A DNA stretch of 35,497 nucleotides from contig JBGPGE010000041.1 of the NCBI GenBank assembly GCA_041483675.1, positions 1-35,497 of the forward strand, in the 5' to 3' direction. The translations under genes were made by a program, and so were the position numbers. The stretch is from 2-12-FULL-60-19 sp041483675. Lineage in GTDB: Bacteria; Desulfobacterota; Binatia; UBA9968. Shown one piece after another: positions 7,845 through 13,464 of this stretch. Below the pieces are notes generated by a model. That model was not told the origin of the DNA, made no database searches, and saw only the letters and a list, made by a program, of their open reading frames with translations. Position 1 is the stretch's first letter; the number at the start of each line of letters is the position of its first letter.

Positions 7845-8501
7845 ATGGGCAGAACGGAACTGATCGCTGAAATGCACCGCCACCGGTTGGTCGCCGTGGT
7901 GCGCTCGAAGAGCGCCGCGGAGGCGCTTGAGACCGCCGATGGCGCGGCGCAGGGCGGCGTGAAGTTCGTCGAGATCACCTTTACCGTCCCCGGCGCTCTT
8001 GAGGTCATCGAACAGCTGGCGAAGCGGAGCGATTTTCATGTCGGCGCGGGCACCGTGCTCTCCGACGAGCAGGCGCGCGAGGCGGTCACCGCCGGCGCGC
8101 GCTTCATCGTGTCGCCCTCGCTGGAGCTGAACCTCGTCCCCATCTGCCGCGGGGCCGACGTCGCCTGTATCAGCGGCGCCGCGACGCCGACCGAGATCGT
8201 CTCCGCCAACCGCGCCGGCGCGGACCTGGTGAAAATCTTCCCCGCCGATTGCGTCGGCGGCCCGCACTTCGTGCGCCAGATGCTCGGACCGTTTCCAGAC
8301 GTGCGCTTTATGGTCTCCGGCGGCGTGGATCAGAGCAATGTTCAGGAGTATGTCCGGCTGGGCGTCACCGGCATCTGCTTGGGAAGTGCGACGCTGCACG
8401 ACGTGTTGCTGAAAGAAGGACGTAAAGGTTTAGCGAAACAGGTCGCGGAGCTTGTCAAGCTGGTGGAAGAAGCGCGCGGCGCGCAGAACGTGCGAACGTG
8501 A
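7845..8501 (+). CDS. eda: Bifunctional KDPG/KHG aldolase family protein
   Basis: A 218-residue class I aldolase resembling Eda (2-keto-3-deoxy-6-phosphogluconate / 4-hydroxy-2-oxoglutarate aldolase), which cleaves 2-keto-4-hydroxy acids to pyruvate plus an aldehyde. Key residues are Glu43 (VEITF), GAGTVL (67-72), the Schiff-base Lys130 in VKIFPAD, and the phosphate-site SGGV near 163. Eda of E. coli has EVTL, VGAGTVL and KFFPAE at matching places. The ribosome binding site before ATG 7845 is weak. It is separated from the SDR gene by 79 bp of AT-rich repeat. Here the SDR might make the keto acid it cleaves (inference); KHG, KDPG or 2-dehydro-3-deoxy-6-phosphogalactonate are all possible substrates. 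Confidence 0.9.
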   Translation: MGRTELIAEMHRHRLVAVVRSKSAAEALETADGAAQGGVKFVEITFTVPGALEVIEQLAKRSDFHVGAGTVLSDEQAREAVTAGARFIVSPSLELNLVPICRGADVACISGAATPTEIVSANRAGADLVKIFPADCVGGPHFVRQMLGPFPDVRFMVSGGVDQSNVQEYVRLGVTGICLGSATLHDVLLKEGRKGLAKQVAELVKLVEEARGAQNVRT

Positions 8502-8560
8502 ATGAATTACCCGGCAACAAACTTCCTCGCTTCCACGGATCGCGCCCCTTTCCAAAAGTC

Positions 8561-8639
8561 GTCACCCCCGAACGTTTTTATCGGGGGTCCAGTCCGAACT
8601 TTGCCTGGATTCCCGCTAAAAACATGCGGGAATGACGGA
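8561..8639. repeat. 79-bp cloverleaf-like repeat, copy A
   Basis: It begins gtcaccccc and ends gcgggaatgacgga. Three consecutive hairpins can form: cccccga/tcggggg (8565-8571 with 8581-8587), tccag/ctgga (8588-8592 with 8605-8609) and attcccgc/gcgggaat (8609-8616 with 8626-8633). GTCA (8561-8564) pairs with TGAC (8633-8636) and closes the whole. Copies B (10292-10370) and C (33098-33176) have exactly the same length. A trace of the composite's left module (gaatgaattaccc) starts at the eda stop codon. Confidence 0.85.
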
Positions 8640-8680
8640 CCGAGAAGACCGAACATCGCCCTTAGTAGATTGAGGTAGTA

Positions 8681-9673
8681 ATGTCCGACATTCAACTGAC
8701 TTTGGCTTGTGAAGACTACGACCGGACGCGCGCGCTGCGCGACGGCTCGGTGAAGCCCGAAGGGATCGATCTGAACTACGTGGCGCTGGCCGTCGAGGAG
8801 ATCTTCTGGCGCATGTGCCGCTACGAGGAGTTCGACGTGGCGGAATTATCGATGGGCGCGTTTTTAGTAGCCGCCGCCCAGGGCCGCCGCCCGTTCGTCG
8901 CGATCCCCGTCTTCCCTTCCCGGACTTTTCGCCACCGCTGTATTTTCATCAACACCGCCTCGGGCATCGAAAAGCCGGAGGATCTGCGCGGCAAGCGGGT
9001 CGGCGTGCCGGAGTACACGATGACCGCCGCCGTCTGGCTCCGCGGTCTGCTGCAGCATGAGTATGGAGTGAAGCCCGAAGAAGTTCACTGGCTCCAGGGC
9101 GGCGAGGAGCAGCCGGGAAGAAAGGACCGGGTTGATTTCGACGCGCCTCCGAGAATTCGTCTGGAGGTCATTCCGCCGGATCGAACGCTCAACGACATGC
9201 TCGAAAGCGGCGCGATCGACGCGCTGATGTCGCCGCGCATGCCGTCATGCTTTCTCAAGGGCGCTTCCCATGTCCGGCGGCTGTTTCCCGATTTCAAGCG
9301 GGTGGAGATGGAATATTTTCGCCGGACGGGAATTTTCCCGATCATGCATGTCGTCGTGATTCGAACCAAGATTTACGAAGAGCATCCGTGGATCGCCCAG
9401 AGTCTGTACAAGGCATTTTGCGAGGCGAAAGATCTCTGCTTCAGCCAGCTCTACGACTCGAACGTGCTGCGCATCAGCCTACCGTGGACCGTCGCCGAAT
9501 ACGAAGAGACGCGGCAACTCATGGGCGAGGAATACTGGCCTTACGGACTGGCGCCTAACTTACACGTGCTCGAAACGCTCCACGGCTATCTCTTGGAACA
9601 TGGGCTGATCAAACAAAAACTTGATCTCGCGAGCCTCTTCGCGCCGAATACCCGCGAGGCGTTCAAGATATAA
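8681..9673 (+). CDS. 4,5-dihydroxyphthalate decarboxylase-like / substrate-binding-fold protein
   Basis: A 330-residue protein with the periplasmic-binding-protein fold of the 4,5-dihydroxyphthalate decarboxylase (Pht5/PhtD-like) family. Signature stretches are LTLACEDYDRTRALRDG, EGIDLNY, FDVAELSMGAFL, IFPSR-like VFPSRTFRH, and DLRGKRVGVPEYTMTAAVWLRGLL. It has no signal peptide, which fits a cytoplasmic enzyme rather than a transporter component. The family removes a carboxylate from dihydroxyphthalate to give protocatechuate, but many homologues are uncharacterised. ATG 8681 has GAGG at 8672-8675. It lies after the copy A repeat and may be transcribed apart from eda. Confidence 0.85.
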   Translation: MSDIQLTLACEDYDRTRALRDGSVKPEGIDLNYVALAVEEIFWRMCRYEEFDVAELSMGAFLVAAAQGRRPFVAIPVFPSRTFRHRCIFINTASGIEKPEDLRGKRVGVPEYTMTAAVWLRGLLQHEYGVKPEEVHWLQGGEEQPGRKDRVDFDAPPRIRLEVIPPDRTLNDMLESGAIDALMSPRMPSCFLKGASHVRRLFPDFKRVEMEYFRRTGIFPIMHVVVIRTKIYEEHPWIAQSLYKAFCEAKDLCFSQLYDSNVLRISLPWTVAEYEETRQLMGEEYWPYGLAPNLHVLETLHGYLLEHGLIKQKLDLASLFAPNTREAFKI

Positions 9674-9683
9674 ATCGAATAAC

Positions 9684-9712
9684 GTTCATGCTTCGACAAG
9701 CTCAGCACGAAC
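9684..9712. repeat. Short interspersed palindromic element
   Basis: gttcatgcttcgacaagc followed by tcagcacgaac. The ends gttcatgc and gcacgaac are nearly inverted, around a cttcgacaagctcag core. The core shares TTCGAC..GCTCA with the hyuA tandem unit. It follows the decarboxylase-like gene. Confidence 0.6.
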
Positions 9713-9810
9713 GATAAGATTTTCAACGGTCGTACAGCTGAGTCCGCCGTGGCTCCTTGGGCCCGCCGCTGGGACCGACGCAACTTGCGCCTACGCTTTC
9801 CGGTAAAGAA

Positions 9811-9830
9811 AACCGATGATTATTGAGATG
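9811..9830 (+). repeat. 20-bp direct repeat, left copy
   Basis: aaccgatgattattgagatg matches gaccggtgattatcgagatg at 10461-10480 in 17 of 20 positions. The two copies are exactly 650 bp apart and bracket the DUF433 gene and the composite repeat. Confidence 0.55.
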
Positions 9831-9851
9831 GTGTAGGAGGTGACAGGTAGG

Positions 9852-10148
9852 TCACCGGTCGCCCAGGATGTCTTTTTTGACCTTCGCCCAGGGCTCGACG
9901 TCCGCAGGGTTCAGTTCATGCTGCTGCATACGCTCATCAAGAAGACGGCGCTCGCGCGCTGCGGCAAAGGAGAGGCAGGCGCGGATGTCGTCCTGCGTGA
10001 GATTGGGAAAATCCTTCAGGATCTGGTCTTCCGTCATCCCGCCGGCCAAATACTCCAACACATCATAGACCGCGATCCGAGTCCCCTTGATGCAAGGCTT
10101 CCCGCCACGTATCCCCGGCGCGACCGTAATGCGATCCTTGAGTTCCAT
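9852..10148 (-). CDS. DUF433 domain protein (antitoxin-like, orphan)
   Basis: A 98-residue protein with the DUF433 core: RITVAPGIRGGKPCIKGTRIAVYDVLEYLAGGMTEDQILKDFP in outline, followed by a LTQDDIRACLSFAAARE helix. DUF433 proteins are winged-helix-like and often pair with a DUF5615 PIN-like toxin. I found no such partner on either side, so this looks like an orphan or relic antitoxin. Start choice: ATG 10148 gives the family N-terminus (MELKDRITV); earlier starts at 10169 or 10208 add 7 or 20 residues without family support. A GGGAGG lies 13 nt upstream, which is further than ideal. Confidence 0.8.
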   Translation of the reverse strand: MELKDRITVAPGIRGGKPCIKGTRIAVYDVLEYLAGGMTEDQILKDFPNLTQDDIRACLSFAAARERRLLDERMQQHELNPADVEPWAKVKKDILGDR

Positions 10149-10227
10149 GCGCCTACGGTAGCCTCCCATCGCGCAATGTGCAACATCGACGTGGCCCCCC
10201 GACTCCAAGATTGAAGCTCGGCATCCG

Positions 10228-10433
10228 TGATGAACGACCCCGCAGCAAGCTGACGGGGTATCAGAAGAAATCGAGAATCACTTGCTCAATTGTCACCCCC
10301 GCATGTCTCTAGCGGGGGTCCAGTCCTAACTTCACCTGGATTCCCGCTAAAAGCATGCGGGAATGACGGACTTCGTAAAGGAAATAAATTCTACCCAGCA
10401 GGCTGCGGGGAATTAGACCCCGTAGAGATTAAA
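10228..10433. repeat. ~206-bp composite repeat, copy B
   Basis: Three modules occur in order. The left is gaccccgcagcaagctgacg...tatca (10236-10263), a hairpin. The 79-bp cloverleaf is at 10292-10370, with the first stem cccccgc/gcggggg. The right is ctacccagcaggctgcgggg...gagattaaa (10391-10433), a second hairpin. The same order, spacing and total size occur at 33033-33240. This composite occupies most of the 286-bp gap between the DUF433 gene and the small exported protein; nothing else is seen there except the 20-bp repeat at 10461. Confidence 0.8.
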
Positions 10434-10460
10434 CGCGCCAAAGGACGCACTGCGAGAGGC

Positions 10461-10480
10461 GACCGGTGATTATCGAGATG
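10461..10480 (+). repeat. 20-bp direct repeat, right copy
   Basis: gaccggtgattatcgagatg, the partner of 9811-9830. Both copies contain a short potential start reading M-I-I-E-M, so they could be the remains of a duplicated gene start rather than a recombination site. Confidence 0.5.
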
Positions 10481-10495
10481 CGGCAAGGGAAGATC

Positions 10496-10837
10496 TCATG
10501 CGGCGTCATCCGGCGGGCCTTCACGACTACGCCAGCCAACTGCCGCCGTGAATGTCGGCCTTTGCGGAACCGGCATCCTCATGGCTGCCGCCGGCGGCAG
10601 CGACGGGTCCCAACCGCCGCCTAAACGCAGATGTTGTTTTGCTTTCACGCGAAGTCGCGCGGCTTTCTGTTTGGCTCCCCTCCTCGCGTGGTAATCGCCC
10701 AGACGCCAGTAGCGATCGCCGAGATAGGCATGGACTTCCGGCTTAGGCTCGCCGGCGCGCCCGCACCGCGCAACGCCGAGGAGAATGAGAACCCAAACCA
10801 CGTCCAAGCGCAGTTGCCAAACGGAATCGGGATTCAC
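10496..10837 (-). CDS. Small exported protein of unknown function
   Basis: A 113-residue protein I do not recognise. A hydrophobic N-terminal segment (VVWVLILLGVARC, about residues 9-26) looks like a signal peptide or anchor. The middle is basic and helix-like (GDRYWRLGDYHARRGAKQKAARLR), reminiscent of one TPR-like helical pair. The tail is proline-rich (PSLPPAAAMRMPVPQRP). The start is GTG at 10835-10837 with AGAGG 7 nt upstream. It begins 35 bp after the dual-TonB lipoprotein on the same strand, so the two may be co-transcribed. The function is unknown; expression is likely but not certain. Confidence 0.6.
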   Translation of the reverse strand: MNPDSVWQLRLDVVWVLILLGVARCGRAGEPKPEVHAYLGDRYWRLGDYHARRGAKQKAARLRVKAKQHLRLGGGWDPSLPPAAAMRMPVPQRPTFTAAVGWRSREGPPDDAA

Positions 10838-10872
10838 GGATGGGCCTCTAACTGTTCAATGCCAAGAACGTC

Positions 10873-11661
10873 TCAGCGCAGGGACGGCATCGGCCACTTT
10901 TTCGGCCGATCATCCTCATACCTAAGGTCTACGAGAACTTTGAGGCTCTCCGTCCCGACCTCGGCGCTAATCGGCTCGAATGGAGCAGCAGCGTTGACGG
11001 CCCGGATCGCCTCCTCGTCAAGCATGGCAATGCCCGAGGAACGAATGATCTGGATCTCCTCTAAATGACCGTCCTTTAGAATCGTAAGTTCGAGAGTCAG
11101 CTTTCCCTGCACACCATCGAGCAATGCCAGCCTGGGATAAACCCATTGCGCATTGATCGCGTGTCTAAGGTTTGCCAGATAGGAGTCATGCGTTGGTTTT
11201 CCTTGCGCGCGGTTGTCAACATACTCAAACGTGGCAGTGATGGGGATTTGGTCTTTCCCGATCGCGGACGGAATCGGCTTAACCGGCGACGCGCTTCTTA
11301 TTGCCACGATCACGCCTCGATCCAATAGGAGATCGCCCGAGGAGCAAACAATCCTCGGATCTCGCAAATCACCGTTAGCTGAAACCGTAAATTCCACCCC
11401 TACGCGGCCCTTCGCGCCGTGCTGCAATGCCCTCTCTGGATAATACCATGCCATGTCGATCGCCTGCCGCACACCCGCCAAATACGACCCGGAATCGGGC
11501 TTCTTGCTATCAAACGCACCGACCAGCTTTCCGCTTGCCCGCTTCGAGATCGCAAAGAACACGTCGTGCCGCACAACCGGAGGACAAACCGCCGTTGCGC
11601 ACCCGCTCATTAGCACGGCGATTCCAAGTACTGTAGCCAGGCTCGCTTCACTAGCTTTCAT
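10873..11661 (-). CDS. Lipoprotein with two TonB C-terminal-like domains
   Basis: A 262-residue protein. The signal peptide ends in the lipobox-like LMSGC, with Cys21 as the predicted lipidated residue. It is followed by two tandem TonB C-terminal (energy-transducer) domains at about 59-147 and 159-248. Each has the SYL..LR.AI...W.YP..AL..G..G element, a central strand pair, (S)SG...LD and an A.P..PI-type ending. A normal TonB has an inner-membrane helix, a Pro-rich linker and a single domain; this protein lacks the helix and linker. It may be a periplasmic or outer-membrane binding scaffold rather than an energy transducer (inference). A promoter-like pair lies upstream. Confidence 0.85.
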   Translation of the reverse strand: MKASEASLATVLGIAVLMSGCATAVCPPVVRHDVFFAISKRASGKLVGAFDSKKPDSGSYLAGVRQAIDMAWYYPERALQHGAKGRVGVEFTVSANGDLRDPRIVCSSGDLLLDRGVIVAIRSASPVKPIPSAIGKDQIPITATFEYVDNRAQGKPTHDSYLANLRHAINAQWVYPRLALLDGVQGKLTLELTILKDGHLEEIQIIRSSGIAMLDEEAIRAVNAAAPFEPISAEVGTESLKVLVDLRYEDDRPKKWPMPSLR

Positions 11662-11693
11662 TCCGCATCCGCCCCTATCCGTGAAATAAGGCG

Positions 11694-11722
11694 AATTTAC
11701 TACCGTGTTTGGAACTTGTAAA
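11694..11722 (-). promoter_or_regulatory. Promoter for the dual-TonB lipoprotein gene
   Basis: On the minus strand TTTACA (11717-11722) is 17 nt from TAAATT (11694-11699), close to the sigma70 consensus. Transcription would begin about 25 nt before the ATG at 11661. The AT-rich composition contrasts with the flanks. Confidence 0.55.
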
Positions 11723-11739
11723 GTAGAATTTGGGCGCGC

Positions 11740-12531
11740 CTACCTGTAATCCCTTCCATCCCCCGGTCTCAGCACGACGATCTCCGTCTGCGACGGCAGC
11801 GTCGCTTTGCTGACGACGAGGGTGTCGGTCTCGGGGCGGCGGGTGCGGAGTCCTTCGACGAAGGACTGGAGGATGTACATGTTGTCGCGGTAGTGCATCG
11901 GGATGGCGATCTTGGGCTTGAGCTGCGCCAGCACCTCGCGCGCCGTCGAAGCGGGCATGGTGAAGACCCCGCCGATCGGAATCAGCGCCACGTCCACCTT
12001 GCCCATCTGCTTCAGCTGCTCCGGCGTGAGCGTGTGGCTCAAGTCTCCCAGATGCGCGATGCAGAGCGCGCCGAGGTCGAACATGAAGGCCGCGCCTTTG
12101 AGCGCGCTGTCGAACGCCTGCTGATAGATCGGCAAATTGTAAATAAACACGTCGCGGACGTTCAGGCTGATCCGATTCCATTCCGCGCCGGAATGCGAGA
12201 GCCCGCGCAGGATGATCGGATTGCCATGAGCCAGCTCGACGTAGTTGTGATTCGGGTGCTCGCGTCCCACGGTCACGACGTGCGGCGTGACGTTCGGCGT
12301 CGGGTGCATCCCCGGCGCTAGCGGGTCGGTGATAATTTTCGTCCCTTTGCTCGTCGTGATCTGAAAAAAGTTGTGGCCGAAATATTGAATCACCGCGTCG
12401 GGCTCGGCGGCGTAGGCCAGAGAGAAGCGGCTGCGGGCAACGTCCAGGTCGCGGCAGGAAGCCGCGACGCCGGCGGCGGTCGAGAGGCCCGCCAACAGCG
12501 TCGCGGTCAGCAATTGCGCGAAGCGCTTCAT
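11740..12531 (-). CDS. Exported metallo-beta-lactamase-fold protein with altered metal motif
   Basis: A 263-residue MBL-fold protein of the UPF0173/UlaG-like group (Lactamase_B_2), with a signal peptide at about residues 1-24. The fold markers are VIQYFGHNFFQI, TKIITDPLAPG, CIAHLGDLSH (His160, Asp163), LIPIGGVFTM and IPMHY (His213). The usual HxHxDH metal motif reads R90-E-H92-P-N94-H95, so the first His and the Asp are replaced while other ligands remain. It might bind one metal or be catalytically different. Its ATG overlaps the stop of the ABC ATPase gene (ATGA at 12528-12531), implying coupled translation. The substrate is unknown. Confidence 0.88.
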   Translation of the reverse strand: MKRFAQLLTATLLAGLSTAAGVAASCRDLDVARSRFSLAYAAEPDAVIQYFGHNFFQITTSKGTKIITDPLAPGMHPTPNVTPHVVTVGREHPNHNYVELAHGNPIILRGLSHSGAEWNRISLNVRDVFIYNLPIYQQAFDSALKGAAFMFDLGALCIAHLGDLSHTLTPEQLKQMGKVDVALIPIGGVFTMPASTAREVLAQLKPKIAIPMHYRDNMYILQSFVEGLRTRRPETDTLVVSKATLPSQTEIVVLRPGDGRDYR

Positions 12532-13298
12532 AAGCCAGCCGGCGCGGATAGATTTCTCGGTCTAAGCTCCGACGCGCGGAAAAACTCCGCGACATAGTCC
12601 GTCGCCGGGCGCCGCATCAGATTCTCCGCCGTGTCCACCTGCTCGAAGCGGCCCGCCCGCATCACCGCGATGCGGTCCGCCAGGGCAAGCGCGTCAGGCA
12701 GGTTGTGCGTGACGTAGAGCGTCGTCAGCCGGTTCTCGCGGTGGAATTTAAGAATCTCGCCGCGCATCTTGAGCCGGTTCGGCGGGTCGATATTCGACAG
12801 CGGCTCGTCCATGAGCATGACGCGCGGCGAGGTCGTCATCGCGCGCCCCAACGCCACGCGCTGTTGCTCGCCCCCGGAAAGCTCCTGCGGCTTGCGCTCG
12901 AAGAAGCGCTCCTCGATGCCCAGTTTTTGAGTCAGCGGCCGGATGAATTCGCGGATCTTCTCTTTGGACCACTTGCGGATTTTCAAAGGCAGCGTGAGGT
13001 TGGTGTACCGGCGCTCGTCGAAGACTCTCATGTGCGGCCACAAGGCGAAGTTCTGAAAAATCATCTGCACGCCCCGGCGGCCCACCGGAACGTCGTTGAC
13101 CGGAGCCCCGCCGATATAGATCGCGCCTTCGTCGGGCTTCTCCAGGCCGGCGATGAGCCTCAAGGTCGTCGTCTTGCCGCAGCCGCTCTCGCCCACGACC
13201 GCCAGCAATTCCCCGTCGTTGACGTCGAGCGTGGCCCGATCGACCGCGACGACCGAGCCGAAGCGTTTGGTCACCTGGCGCAACGCGACGGAAATCAT
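12528..13298 (-). CDS. ABC transporter ATP-binding protein (permease absent)
   Basis: A 256-residue ABC ATPase with all core motifs: Walker A GESGCGKTT (36-44), Q-loop Gln82 in FQNFALWP, signature LSGGEQQR (140-147), Walker B VMLMDEP (160-166) and H-loop His198. It resembles MalK/PotA-type importer ATPases but stops after the nucleotide-binding domain, with no TOBE/regulatory domain. Start ATG 13298 gives the family N-terminus ISVALRQVTKRFG; a much earlier in-frame start at 13532 would overlap the divergent leader and was rejected. No permease gene exists in the window. It is divergent from the binding protein at 13465, a possible partner (inference). Confidence 0.9.
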   Translation of the reverse strand: MISVALRQVTKRFGSVVAVDRATLDVNDGELLAVVGESGCGKTTTLRLIAGLEKPDEGAIYIGGAPVNDVPVGRRGVQMIFQNFALWPHMRVFDERRYTNLTLPLKIRKWSKEKIREFIRPLTQKLGIEERFFERKPQELSGGEQQRVALGRAMTTSPRVMLMDEPLSNIDPPNRLKMRGEILKFHRENRLTTLYVTHNLPDALALADRIAVMRAGRFEQVDTAENLMRRPATDYVAEFFRASELRPRNLSAPAGL

Positions 13299-13306
13299 CG
13301 GCTCCA

Positions 13307-13336
13307 ATCGTAGTCGAGCGGGATATAACAGGTCAA
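13307..13336 (-). promoter_or_regulatory. Possible promoter for the ABC ATPase-MBL pair
   Basis: On the minus strand TTGACC (13331-13336) is 18 nt from TACGAT (13307-13312). The -10 ends only 8 nt before the ATG at 13298, so a transcript from here would be nearly leaderless. That would drop the GGAG at 13303-13306 from the mRNA or leave it at its 5' end. Confidence 0.35.
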
Positions 13337-13372
13337 GCCCGGCGCCGACACCCCACCAACCACTACGTCGCC

Positions 13373-13402
13373 TTGACTCACCGACGCCCTCCGCGATAGG
13401 TT
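13373..13402 (+). promoter_or_regulatory. Possible promoter for the 13465 binding protein
   Basis: TTGACT (13373-13378), an 18-nt spacer, then TAGGTT (13397-13402). The -35 is good and the -10 is weak. It precedes the leader hairpin at 13412-13438. Confidence 0.3.
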
Positions 13403-13411
13403 TCAGTTGTA

Positions 13412-13438
13412 TCGGGGCCTCACGCACGAGGTCCCCGA
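13412..13438 (+). promoter_or_regulatory. Leader hairpin upstream of the 13465 binding protein
   Basis: tcggggcctc / gaggtccccga can pair as a 10-bp stem with one bulged T around the loop acgcac. It lies between the possible promoter and the GGAGG at 13454-13458. It has no T-run, so it is not a classical terminator. Confidence 0.45.
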
Positions 13439-13464
13439 CGCGCTCGAACTCTTGGAGGCCTGTT

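Noticed and set aside
8561..8639. tRNA gene, because of the cloverleaf-like fold
   Set aside because: The acceptor stem is only about 4 bp, there is no T-loop (GTTCRANYC) or anticodon arrangement, and the same sequence occurs three times between genes.
9586..9783. Small minus-strand frame containing FVLSLSKHER
   Set aside because: That peptide is simply the translation of the interspersed cttcgacaagctcag repeat, and the rest overlaps the decarboxylase-like gene antisense.
13153..13464. Upstream extension of the 13465 binding protein
   Set aside because: It would overlap the divergent ATPase gene. The GTG at 13465 has a proper ribosome binding site and is followed by a signal peptide.
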